Assembly: GCF_002077075.2 (NCBI RefSeq)
Contig: NZ_LCWM02000020.1
Span: forward strand, 1-34,058
Source: Thermoproteus sp. CP80
Lineage (GTDB): Archaea > Thermoproteota > Thermoprotei > Thermoproteales > Thermoproteaceae
DNA: 34,058 nucleotides
Direction: 5' to 3'
The position numbers were made by a program, and so were the translations under genes. This document shows, in pieces, positions 15,389-22,818 of this stretch. The stretch's first letter is position 1. Each line of letters opens with the position of its first letter. The notes under the pieces were generated by a model. That model ran no database searches, was not told where the DNA came from, and saw only the letters and a program-made list of their open reading frames with translations.

Positions 15389-16840
15389 ATGAACCTAGAC
15401 GGGTTCTTCCAGATTTCGGAACGCGGGTCTACGGCCAGGAGGGAGGTAATCGCGGGCCTGACGACATTTCTGGCCATGGCCTACATACTGTTCGTCAACC
15501 CCAGCATATTGACAGGCGGTTTCGAGCTGGCTCTCAGCAACGCGCTACACGTGCCCCTCGGCCAACTGGAGTCTTCGCCGACGTACGGACCTCTTATAGA
15601 GAGCGTAAGGCTCGGATTCACCATAGCCACAGCGCTTGCGGCGGGCTTCGCGACTCTGGTCATGGCTCTCTACGCGCGTCTGCCCTTCGCCCTGGCTCCC
15701 GGTATGGGCGAAAACGCCTTCATAGGCTTCACCGTGATGCCGGCCTTCACGGCGGCCTTGCTGTCTAAACAGCTGGCCCCTGCCTCCGAGGCGCCACTCT
15801 TGGCGGTCTACCTGGCGCTCGTGTCGGTCTTCTTCAACGGAATTCTATTCCTCATATTCTCGCTAGGAGGCATCAGGGAATTCATAATAAACTCGGTGCC
15901 GGAGTCCATCAGGATAGGCACATCTATCGGCATAGGCCTCTTCATATCCCTAATAGGCATGGCCGACATGGGCCTCGTCACGGCCGGTACGGGGACCCCC
16001 ATATCCATAAACTGGTCGGCGTTCTCAACCCTAGGCCTCTATCTCGGCATAGCGAGCGCGCTCGTGGCGGCGGCGCTCCTCTCGAGGAAGACGCCGGGCG
16101 CGTTCCTCATAGCCATCATAGCGACAACCCTGGCGGGAGCCGCGTTGGGGCTCGTCAAGCCGCCGCCCTCGTGGGCGCTTACGCCCTCCCTCACCACATC
16201 TATCGCCAACGATCTGCCCCGCTCCTTCTACCTCTACTTCGCGCTCTTCGGCCTCGGCTTCCCCATAGCGTTCTCGCTCTTCCTGGTCGACTTCTTCGAC
16301 GGCCTAGGCACCATAACCGGCTTGGCCATGAGGGCCGGGTTGGTCAAGGACGGCAAAATAGTAAATATAAACAGGGCCCTCGTGACGGACTCTTTCGCCT
16401 CCATAGTGGCACCGTTTTTCGGCACGTCTACCACTGTTATATATATCGAGAGCGCTACGGGTATAGAGCAAGGCGGTCGCACCGGCCTGACCGCCCTCGT
16501 GGTGTCCCTCCTCTTCTTCGCATCAGCGACGCTTGCCCCCGTCTTCACAGTGGTCCCCGGCTTCGCGACCGGCGGCGTGTTGGTGCTGGTCGGGCTGTTG
16601 TTTCTCAGCCTAGCCGGAAAGCTGGCCGTCATGGACGACTACACGGAGACCGTCCCCGCCTTCTTGACGATGATAGGGATACCGTTCACGTTCAGCATAA
16701 CCGCGGGGATAGGGCTCGGCTTTATATTCTACTTGTTGATGAAGCTGGCTGCGGGCAAATTAGCCGACCTGAAGCCGGGCGTCGTGGCAATAGCCATACT
16801 CTTCGCGATATTCTTCGCGCTGTCGGCGATTGGCTTCTAG
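15389..16840 (+). CDS. NCS2-family purine permease (AzgA-like)
   Basis: The 483-residue polytopic membrane protein resembles AzgA-type adenine/guanine/hypoxanthine permeases. Near the N terminus STARREVIAGLTTFLAMAYILFVNPSIL (split across about 14-40) is diagnostic, followed by ALAPGMGENAFIGFTV, the substrate-site helix, SIGIGLFISLIGMAD, and FFGTSTTVIYIESATGIEQGGRTGLTALV around residue 350. About 12-14 hydrophobic helices are present. The ATG at 15389 was preferred to an upstream start because an aaatttaaataa TATA block sits about 26 nt before it. With the phosphoribosyltransferase at 5337 it could form a purine salvage route. Confidence 0.9.
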   Translation: MNLDGFFQISERGSTARREVIAGLTTFLAMAYILFVNPSILTGGFELALSNALHVPLGQLESSPTYGPLIESVRLGFTIATALAAGFATLVMALYARLPFALAPGMGENAFIGFTVMPAFTAALLSKQLAPASEAPLLAVYLALVSVFFNGILFLIFSLGGIREFIINSVPESIRIGTSIGIGLFISLIGMADMGLVTAGTGTPISINWSAFSTLGLYLGIASALVAAALLSRKTPGAFLIAIIATTLAGAALGLVKPPPSWALTPSLTTSIANDLPRSFYLYFALFGLGFPIAFSLFLVDFFDGLGTITGLAMRAGLVKDGKIVNINRALVTDSFASIVAPFFGTSTTVIYIESATGIEQGGRTGLTALVVSLLFFASATLAPVFTVVPGFATGGVLVLVGLLFLSLAGKLAVMDDYTETVPAFLTMIGIPFTFSITAGIGLGFIFYLLMKLAAGKLADLKPGVVAIAILFAIFFALSAIGF

Positions 16841-17054
16841 CCGCCGGCCTCCTCCAGCCCGAGCCCGCCGACGGCCTTTTGAAGCGTAGCTTTTCCACAT
16901 GGCCGCTACTGTAGGCCTAGGGGAGCTCGAAATAGCGGCCGCGGCACCGAAGGCGTGGACGCCGAGCGGCCGGCTCCTCGGCGGCTGGGCGCCCTCGTAT
17001 TGGCCATCGGCATCGCCCGCCCCAGCCGACGCGGCGCTGGAGGGCCGGCTCAAG
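16841..17054. other. intergenic, no gene seen
   Basis: This 214-nt stretch after the permease has long open frames on both strands only because it is GC-rich; none shows domain-like sequence. A cttttg/gcttttcc pair near 16876-16893 may act as a terminator. Confidence 0.35.
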
Positions 17055-17156
17055 TCAGGGGTCTCCCGCGGCCTCCAGGATCCTCAGGGCGAGGTCCGTC
17101 CAAACGTTGACTGATTCCGCATGTTGGTTGTCGTCGGTTCTGCAGTTCCACATCAT
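17055..17156 (-). CDS. tiny orphan ORF or gene remnant (33 aa)
   Basis: The frame opens with ATG ATG and encodes MMWNCRTDDNQHAESVN and then VWTDLALRILEAAGDP before a TGA. The composition looks protein-like (mixed polar N terminus, amphipathic C-terminal helix) and differs from the arginine/proline-rich shadow frames around it. I do not recognise it. It lies 33 nt past the 3' end of the PaREP2-like gene on the same strand. It could be a small protein cotranscribed with that gene, or the tail of a lost gene. Confidence 0.35.
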   Translation of the reverse strand: MMWNCRTDDNQHAESVNVWTDLALRILEAAGDP

Positions 17157-17188
17157 CGGCCAAGCTCGGCGCTTCGGCTCAACATCGG

Positions 17189-18661
17189 CTAACGCATGGC
17201 GATGCCGGCTTCGAGAAGGCGATGAGGCGATTGAGAGGATAGAAAAAGAGGGTGTCTTTGCAGGAGTTTCCTAGCGACCTCCTTCTGCCTCGGCGTGCCG
17301 TTCTTGGCCTTCTCGGCGAGATACAGCGCTATGGCCCTCCTGACGGCTTCGTCCCTCTCTGCCAACCTCAAGAGATCGGTCGTAGCTATATACACCATGT
17401 AGTAGGAACCTACACGGACCACGTTAGGCCTTAAACCTGCCGACTCAAGCCTCCCGGCTACGGCGAGCGCCTTCCCGACATCGCGGACGTAGCGCCCAGC
17501 CAGGAGCGAGACGCCTTGACCACTAACGAGATACAGGGACATCACGACTCCCGTCACAGCCACAGCGCCTCTCCTCGGTCTCTCCATATGTGAGAACTCT
17601 GTAGGGATTTCGCCGTTCCGCCCGTACGCCTCCCTAAGGACGTCTATGCCCCTCTTCCTCGCCTTCAGCTTGTAGGCCGCTCTGAAGGCGTCGTCTGTGG
17701 CCAGCTTCACGTTGATCCATTTGTGGGCCCTCAGAAGATCGAGCAACACGCCGTATGCGCCGGCCGCCTCCCTAAGCCTCTCGAACGCCTCTCTGCCTCT
17801 GGCGACGAGGGCCTCTCTTGTGCTTATGTTGTTGCCCAACCTCCAAGGCTCCTTAGCCGCAATAACAATCTTGTATTTACCTCGCAGTACCTTCTTCCGC
17901 TCGGCCTTGCCGTCGCCAAGCCACATTGTTAGCAGGGGCGCCCACTCCCCGCGCCTGAGGTGGCTCGCGACGAGGTCTACGGCTTCGTCCTTGCTCCACC
18001 TCTGCCTCCAGCTATTTGCACTAAGATGTACCGCTACGCTCACCCCTTCGTGCGTCAAGTTGGCCGAGGTGATGTGTATGCGGAGCGCTCCATATCTCGC
18101 CGCAGTCCAGGCGAACACCTGCCAAGGCTGTGTAGTGCCCATGAAGGGCCGACCCTTTTCATTGCCTTCGTCGCTCGCCCTCCAGCCCAGCTGGAACAGC
18201 TCCAACTTCTCGCGCGGAAGCTTCAACACATCCGGGAAGTACGTCTCGGCGCTGATGCCGTGAATTGGAATATGCATAACCGTTCTGCCTATGTACATCC
18301 ATGCCCCGTCCGGCGCGTACAGCTTGTTGCCCTCCACCCTGTAGGTGCCCTCGACAACGGCCTTGTATATCGCGGTCAGCTTGGCCTTCGCCTGCCCCCA
18401 CGCCTCCAGCAACAACCGTTTTAGCGTGTCCCGGAAGTGGAAGAGCTGTCTTCTCTCCTCCTCTGTGAGCTGGAAGGCCTCGGCGATCCTCTGCGCCGCG
18501 TATTCGACGTAGGCGATCCACGCCGGGAAGGCCCAGTCCGCCGGCCCCCGGAGCTTGCCGTTCCTCCCCACGGCCGCCAGAACCTCGTCAAGCGACGGCG
18601 GCTCGGCCGGCCTCAAGGCCAGCTCAAGGCGGCGCCTTATCTCATCAACAGATCTCTCCAT
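17189..18661 (-). CDS. PaREP2-like / LAGLIDADG-like family protein
   Basis: The 490-residue protein is not firmly recognised; it resembles large paralogous proteins of Thermoproteales. Residues about 40-80 are helical (WIAYVEYAAQRIAEAFQL), 100-140 beta-rich, and 243-253 read LLTMWLGDGKA, similar to the first motif of LAGLIDADG endonucleases, followed by basic strands and helices (AFERLREAAGAYGVLLDLLR). The C terminus has a helical TTDLLRLAERDEAVRRAIALYLAEKAKNG segment split over two helices. The ATG at 18661 was chosen because a TATA-like gttaaatt block (about 18681-18688) lies at the leaderless distance; a longer frame upstream is Arg/Ala-rich and looks non-coding. A ~190-bp inverted repeat lies about 135 bp upstream. 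Mobility is suspected, not shown. Confidence 0.6.
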   Translation of the reverse strand: MERSVDEIRRRLELALRPAEPPSLDEVLAAVGRNGKLRGPADWAFPAWIAYVEYAAQRIAEAFQLTEEERRQLFHFRDTLKRLLLEAWGQAKAKLTAIYKAVVEGTYRVEGNKLYAPDGAWMYIGRTVMHIPIHGISAETYFPDVLKLPREKLELFQLGWRASDEGNEKGRPFMGTTQPWQVFAWTAARYGALRIHITSANLTHEGVSVAVHLSANSWRQRWSKDEAVDLVASHLRRGEWAPLLTMWLGDGKAERKKVLRGKYKIVIAAKEPWRLGNNISTREALVARGREAFERLREAAGAYGVLLDLLRAHKWINVKLATDDAFRAAYKLKARKRGIDVLREAYGRNGEIPTEFSHMERPRRGAVAVTGVVMSLYLVSGQGVSLLAGRYVRDVGKALAVAGRLESAGLRPNVVRVGSYYMVYIATTDLLRLAERDEAVRRAIALYLAEKAKNGTPRQKEVARKLLQRHPLFLSSQSPHRLLEAGIAMR

Positions 18662-18796
18662 GTCTCTATCGGAGGTTGCCGTTAAATTGATTCGATGCCG
18701 TCGCTGGCCGAATCGAGCCGTAGCGCATGCGGGGCGTCCGGCTGATCGAATTCGCCGTCTGGGCCGGCCCCTTCGCGGCGCGTCGGCCGCAGGAAG

Positions 18797-18987
18797 CATA
18801 TGCGCCTCCGCGGCGCACCGCCAAGCCGCCTCGCCCACCTCTCGGCGGATCCGCCGACGCTTACAGGGAGTATTCGTGAAAAGTCCGACAGGGGGCTAGC
18901 CCCCTGTCAAGCCTTTCTCATGCACGCCCTGACGACGGATCCGCCGGGAGGCGGATCGACTTACCAACGCACAGCGGAGCGCACATG
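18797..18987. repeat. long imperfect inverted repeat with perfect 22-bp centre
   Basis: Two arms of about 100 and 90 nt (18797-18897 and 18898-18987) are imperfect reverse complements. The centre, 18887-18908, is a perfect 22-bp palindrome around ggctagcc. Outer matching blocks include CATATGCGCCTCCGC (from 18797) against the complement of 18974-18987, and GGCGGATCCG (18845-18854) against its complement at 18937-18946. Each arm also contains its own smaller palindrome (CGGCGGATCCGCCG at 18843-18856, and GATCCGCC/GGCGGATC at 18938-18957). The two arms look like inverted copies of one sequence. This could be the end-to-end joint of two element copies, a cruciform, or a very strong RNA hairpin. 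Confidence 0.75.
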
Positions 18988-19209
18988 GATGACGCGTTCG
19001 GGCGGTGCTGCGTCGCATGCATGAACCGCTGCGCGGACGGCTGCCGCAGGGACCCCGCGATATGCCCTGGCGCCCCGGGGCCACGGAGCGCGTTGGGCTC
19101 CGCCTCGCCGAGCGCAGGCCAGCCGACGTCGACGTGGAGCTTAGTGATATGGAGCCGGCAGACTGGGAATAGCCCCCCTCTTTTTCCCCGCACAAGACGC
19201 CGGCCCTAA
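18985..19209 (+). other. overlapping small frames, one Cys-rich
   Basis: Two plus-strand frames overlap here. One starts at ATG 18985 and reads MDDAFGRCCVACMNRCADGC followed by RRDPAICPG, six cysteines in 34 residues that could bind metal. The other (ATG 19017, stop TAG 19170-19172) encodes 51 residues with the acidic tail RPADVDVELSDMEPADWE, which looks coding. They may be parts of one gene broken by a frameshift, or chance frames in GC-rich DNA. No family is recognised. Confidence 0.25.
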
Positions 19210-19237
19210 GCCGAGGCGAGGAGGAGGCGCCGAAAAA

Positions 19238-19637
19238 GTCGAACCAACGCGCCGTCACATAAAGGGAAAAAGGGGAGTTATTCCGGGGAAAACACCAGAT
19301 CACCAAAGTTCTCAGCGCCTTCATCTCGGCATCCAAAAACGCGTATAGGCCGCGCCTCGCGAAGGGGTCGTCCTCATCCGCCAGCATTTTGGCCATCTCC
19401 ATTATCTTATCCGCCTCGTCCAATATCTCCAGCGCTTCTCTTTTTCTCCTTCCCCATTCCCTCCATGCCCATAAGGCCCTCCGGCCGCAAGACGATCGGC
19501 GGCCTCGTACGCCGGGCCGGAGCCGCGATGCCGGCGGGAGGCGCAAGTGGAACCGAGGCGGCTGAGGAGGGAGGTACAAGTGGAACCGACACGCCGTGGG
19601 GGGTGTCGGCGAAGCGCCAAATATGGAACCAACACGC
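19238..19637. repeat. four copies of a degenerate ~16-bp repeat
   Basis: A GTGGAACCRACACGCC-like word occurs at 19238-19253 (GTCGAACCAACGCGCC), 19547-19560 (GTGGAACCGAGGCG), 19580-19596 (GTGGAACCGACACGCCG) and 19623-19637 (ATGGAACCAACACGC). The last three are 33 and 43 nt apart. The array is too irregular to be CRISPR. The copies may be binding sites or decayed ends of inserted elements. Confidence 0.5.
19295..19450 (-). pseudogene. remnant of a small helical protein
   Basis: A minus-strand frame encodes a plausible helical segment, ALEILDEADKIMEMAKML, then ADEDDPFARRGLYAF and LDAEMKALRTLVIW, in the middle of a longer frame whose two ends look non-coding. No good in-frame start is visible. 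A start (MEGMGKEKKR) exists one frame off and would join at the A-run near 19437-19444, so a homopolymer frameshift may have broken it. Family unknown. Confidence 0.35.
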
Positions 19638-19724
19638 TCCGGACGGCGGCAAAACTACGTGCTCTGCAGGAGGCTAGGCGAGGCTCCGGCGCTTTATAGA
19701 TAAATAGAGGCGCTATGGGGGGCC

Positions 19725-20603
19725 GTGGGCGATATCGCCGGCGTGATATTAGCTGGCGGACGAGGCGTGAGGTTCGGCGACCCCTTCAAGTGCTTGAGGC
19801 CAGTCTGCGGCGTCCCCATGATCTTGAGAGTGGCGGCCGCGCTGCAGCCTTTTTCGTCCCGCTTGGTGGTGGCCACAACCAAGTTGCATGGACCTATTGC
19901 GTGGTTGGCCAGGCTGTGGGGCATGGAGGTGGTCTACACCGAGGGTCGCGGGTATGAGCCGGATTTCTCCGAGCTACTCGCATATGCCCCCGCGGTGGTG
20001 GCCGCCTGCGATCTGCCGTTCCTGGCGCCAGGACACGTGGCCAGACTGATCTCCAGGCCTGTCATGTCCACGGCCGTGGGCGAGGGAGGTTATGTGGGCC
20101 TCACCTGGCTCCCCGATGGCGACACGACGAGATGGGTCGACGTATATATGCCCGACCTGAGGGACGTAGACGCGCGTGAGGACTGGATGGCTCTGGCCAA
20201 CTGCGCCGGCCCCACATACCCCATGTTCGTCGACCCCAGCTCCCTCCTGCCCCATGAGGGCGTGGAGGCCGTGCCCGCGCTGGGCAGTAGGGTGAGGCCC
20301 ATAGCCGTCGACGCCTGGACATGTACTGTGCTGGATGGACATCACCGACTCAGCGCCCTGGCTGAGCGCGGGTTGCCGGTCCCCGTGATCCCCCTCGACT
20401 ACTCCCGCATCGACGTGCGTGACGGCGCCGGCAACGAGGTGTCCAAGCTGGCCGTAATTTCCGCGGCCTCGCGCGGCGCCAGACTCGGCGTGCGGGCCAC
20501 CCGCCATTATTACAACGATGTGCACGTATCGGAGCTGAGCCGCGTCGAGGTGGACGTGGACTTCCTGGCCGGCGTAAGGCCGACAAAATGCGACCACCTC
20601 TAG
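19725..20603 (+). CDS. CobY guanylyltransferase fused to ParB/SerK-like kinase domain
   Basis: The 292-residue protein has two domains. Residues 1-~150 form a MobA/CobY-type nucleotidyltransferase: GVILAGGRGVRFGDPFKCL (6-24) and ACDLPFL (94-100). In cobamide synthesis CobY joins GMP to adenosylcobinamide-phosphate. Residues ~165-292 resemble the ParB/sulfiredoxin-fold kinases SerK and SbnI: VDPSSLLPHEGVEA (169-182), then VDAWTCTVLDGHHRLSAL (195-212) and IPLDYSRIDV (222-231). Known members phosphorylate free serine. CobD in the same cluster needs threonine phosphate, so this domain may be the missing L-threonine kinase (inference). The GTG start lies about 26 nt after a TATA-like atagataaat block. 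It heads the cobamide cluster. Confidence 0.75.
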   Translation: MGDIAGVILAGGRGVRFGDPFKCLRPVCGVPMILRVAAALQPFSSRLVVATTKLHGPIAWLARLWGMEVVYTEGRGYEPDFSELLAYAPAVVAACDLPFLAPGHVARLISRPVMSTAVGEGGYVGLTWLPDGDTTRWVDVYMPDLRDVDAREDWMALANCAGPTYPMFVDPSSLLPHEGVEAVPALGSRVRPIAVDAWTCTVLDGHHRLSALAERGLPVPVIPLDYSRIDVRDGAGNEVSKLAVISAASRGARLGVRATRHYYNDVHVSELSRVEVDVDFLAGVRPTKCDHL

Positions 20604-20649
20604 CCGAAATCGCGAGGCAGGGCGAGCCCGCCGCGGCGGTCCTTCGCTA

Positions 20650-20658
20650 TTAATATAA
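20650..20658 (+). promoter_or_regulatory. TATA box of cobA
   Basis: ttaatataa lies 19-27 nt before the GTG at 20677. An in-frame ATG at 20659 directly abuts it, too close for a start on a transcript from this promoter, so the box favours the GTG. Confidence 0.5.
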
Positions 20659-20676
20659 ATGGGGGAAAGAGGGCCC

Positions 20677-21138
20677 GTGATCCTCGCCTATACGGGCGAC
20701 GGGAAGGGCAAGACCACGGCCGCACTGGGCTTATCCTTAAGGGCCTGGGGTCACGACATGAGGGTACTCGCCGCATTTCTCATGAAGACGCCTAGGTATC
20801 TCGACGACTACGTGGGCGAATACAAGGCGTTGAGGAGGCTGGGGGTCAGGACGTTATACCTAGAGGACCACAAGACTCCGAGGGAAATCCTCGAGGAAGT
20901 CCTGGCGCTGGCCCCGAGCTACGACCTAATCGTGTTGGACGAGTTCAACTACGCCGTGAGGCAGGGCTTCCTAAGGCCTGAGGACTTCAGAAAGCTCCTG
21001 GCACTGAGGGCCCACGTGGTGGTGACCGGGAACTACAACTATGCCGAGCTCGCGTCGGCCGACCTAATATCTGAGGTTAGGTCCGTCAAGCATTATTATT
21101 CGAGGGGCTTCGTCGGCGTCAAGGGCCTGGACTGGTAA
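20677..21138 (+). CDS. cobA: ATP:corrinoid adenosyltransferase CobA
   Basis: The 153-residue P-loop protein belongs to the CobA/CobO/BtuR family, which transfers the adenosyl group of ATP to cob(I)alamin or a precursor. The start region VILAYTGDGKGKTTAALGLS holds the P-loop at residues 7-13, with Walker B at LIVLDEFNYAV and the family-typical VVTGNYNYAEL and ADLISEVRSVKHYYSRG. GTG 20677 was chosen over ATG 20659 because the TATA box ends right before that ATG and because family members begin at this strand. It is followed by cobT with its own TATA element. Confidence 0.88.
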   Translation: MILAYTGDGKGKTTAALGLSLRAWGHDMRVLAAFLMKTPRYLDDYVGEYKALRRLGVRTLYLEDHKTPREILEEVLALAPSYDLIVLDEFNYAVRQGFLRPEDFRKLLALRAHVVVTGNYNYAELASADLISEVRSVKHYYSRGFVGVKGLDW

Positions 21139-21167
21139 ATTTAATATATGGGCTATTTATCCCTATT

Positions 21168-22154
21168 ATGAGACCCGTGATCGTCGTCGTGGCGGGTACT
21201 ACCGACATCTCCCTAATACCGGGCATAACCATCGCGGGGGCTTCGCCCGAGCTCACCCACTACACGCCGGCCGCCGATGTTGAGTATCTACTTACGGGCC
21301 GGCCCAGGAGCATACCCGGCATACCTGTGACGCCCGACGGGATACCGACGCCAGCCGTGGTGACGAGAGCGCTTACTCGCGATGTGCCGAAGCTGGTGGC
21401 CTTCGCAGGCGGGAGAGTGAGGCCTAGGGTGCCCTATATAGATCTCGGAGGAGAGCCCGGCGGAGACTTCAGGAGAGGGCCAGCGCTTTCGGAATCGACG
21501 GTCGAGAACATCCTAGAGAATGGGAGGACGCTCGGCCGCGAGTTGGCCAAGGCCGGCGACGTCTTCATAGGGGAATCCATACCGGGCGGCACCACCACAG
21601 CCATGGCTATCCTAGTCGCGCTGGGCTACGATGCTTGGGGCAAGACCTCATCGGCCAGCCCCAACAATCCGAGAGGGCTCAAAGCCGCTGTGGTTAGAGA
21701 GGGCTTGGCGAGGGCTGGACGCCTAGACGATCCTGTCAAGGCTCTGGCTGAGGTGGGCGATCCCGTCCATGCGGGCGTCGCCGCCATCGCCCTCGGCGTG
21801 TTGGATGCCGGAGGCGCGCCTGTGCTCGCCGGCGGCACCCAGATGCTCGCCGTAGCGGCAATCATTAAGTCGCTCGGCGGCGATCTGGGCAAGGTGGCCG
21901 TCGCCACTACCGGGTGGATAGTCGACGACAGGTCCGCCGACTTTCTAGGCCTTGCGAGGGAGATCGGCGTTACTAACATCAAGGTGACTAGAACGTCGTT
22001 CTCATCGTCGCGTTTTCCGGGTCTTAGGTACTACGACAGGGGCTACGTCAAGGAGGGCGTGGCCATGGGCGGCGCGTTGTATATAGCCTCTCTCCGCGGC
22101 TTGCCGGTGCTCGAGCTGGTTGAACGCGAATACGAGGAGCTGGTTAGGCCTTGA
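21168..22154 (+). CDS. cobT: CobT-family phosphoribosyltransferase, archaeal form
   Basis: The 328-residue protein matches the archaeal homologues of nicotinate-nucleotide:dimethylbenzimidazole phosphoribosyltransferase, which make the alpha-ribazole-type nucleotide of the lower ligand. Signatures are VVVAGTTDISLIPGITIAGASPELTHYTPAADVE split across residues 5-38, GESIPGGTTTAMAILVALGYDAWGKTSSASP split around 133-163, and GGTQMLAVAAIIKSLGGDL. The ATG has a tttaatata TATA block at the leaderless distance. Its TGA overlaps the TTG of cbiZ. The lower-ligand base used by this organism cannot be told from sequence. Confidence 0.88.
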   Translation: MRPVIVVVAGTTDISLIPGITIAGASPELTHYTPAADVEYLLTGRPRSIPGIPVTPDGIPTPAVVTRALTRDVPKLVAFAGGRVRPRVPYIDLGGEPGGDFRRGPALSESTVENILENGRTLGRELAKAGDVFIGESIPGGTTTAMAILVALGYDAWGKTSSASPNNPRGLKAAVVREGLARAGRLDDPVKALAEVGDPVHAGVAAIALGVLDAGGAPVLAGGTQMLAVAAIIKSLGGDLGKVAVATTGWIVDDRSADFLGLAREIGVTNIKVTRTSFSSSRFPGLRYYDRGYVKEGVAMGGALYIASLRGLPVLELVEREYEELVRP

Positions 22155-22705
22155 CGCTCTTCGTGCTGGATCTCGGCCGCGATCTATCCGCCTTAGGCAA
22201 CGTAGTCCTCGGAGGCTTCGGCAGAGTGAGGTACGTCGTCTTTAAGCAGGTAGATAGATATGTAGAGGATTTCGAGCTCTACGCACGGGCCCTCCTGGAG
22301 GGTTTGGGCATAACTAATAGGGCGGCAATATTCTTCACAGCAGTAGATATATCGTCGATGAGACACGTCGAGGGCCGGCTGGTGGAGCTATACGCCACGG
22401 TAGGCTTGGCCAACCCGGCGTGTATAGGCGATAGGCCCACTGGAGGAGCGCACACAGTCAATATCTTGGTCGTGTCCAAGACAGCTCTCTCTAGTCGAGG
22501 GCTCCTAGACCTCTACAGGACTGCCGCTGAGGCCAAGGCGGCGACGCTGACAGCCCGCGGCCTCTGCGGCGGGAAGCCGTCTCTAGGCACCGTGTCGGAC
22601 GCCGTACTTGTCGCAGCGCCTCCGGGGGATGCCCACTACGCTGGCGCGGCCACCGAGGTGGGCGCTGAGGCATCTTTTTTGATATACGAAATATTAAATA
22701 AATAA
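22151..22705 (+). CDS. cbiZ: adenosylcobinamide amidohydrolase CbiZ
   Basis: The 184-residue protein resembles CbiZ, which removes the aminopropanol side chain from adenosylcobinamide so that salvaged corrinoids re-enter the pathway at adenosylcobyric acid. Key stretches are FFTAVDISSMRHVEG, then GGAHTVNILVVSKTALS, TAAEAKAATLTARGL and GTVSDAVLVAAPPGD followed by YAGAATEVG near the C terminus. The start is a TTG overlapping the cobT stop, implying coupled translation. With cobY, cobA, cobT, cobD and cobS it gives a salvage and nucleotide-loop pathway. Confidence 0.82.
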   Translation: MTLFVLDLGRDLSALGNVVLGGFGRVRYVVFKQVDRYVEDFELYARALLEGLGITNRAAIFFTAVDISSMRHVEGRLVELYATVGLANPACIGDRPTGGAHTVNILVVSKTALSSRGLLDLYRTAAEAKAATLTARGLCGGKPSLGTVSDAVLVAAPPGDAHYAGAATEVGAEASFLIYEILNK

Positions 22706-22818
22706 GAGATAACTAATATTGTTTTAACATAAATAACTCTAAAATAGAAATAGAATATATTAATATAATATTTATTATTATGGATGAAAATTTAAAAATA
22801 AAAATCGTATCCAGTTCC
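22706..22818 (+). promoter_or_regulatory. AT-rich promoter island before the FAD gene
   Basis: About 110 nt of almost pure A/T (for example ttaatataatatttattatta) contrasts sharply with the GC-rich surroundings. Two TATA-like blocks, near 22754 and 22790-22798, sit 26 nt before ATG 22780 and ATG 22819. The second (tttaaaaat) supports the start used here. The size suggests extra regulatory sites or a termination region for cbiZ. Confidence 0.5.

Noticed and set aside
18555-18899. Plus-strand frame ending in the central palindrome
   Set aside because: Ser/Arg/Ala-rich shadow of the PaREP2-like gene start. Its end resembles the opposite-strand frame only because the DNA is an inverted repeat.
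19238-19637. CRISPR array
   Set aside because: Only four degenerate 14-17 nt repeats with unequal spacing, and no cas genes nearby.
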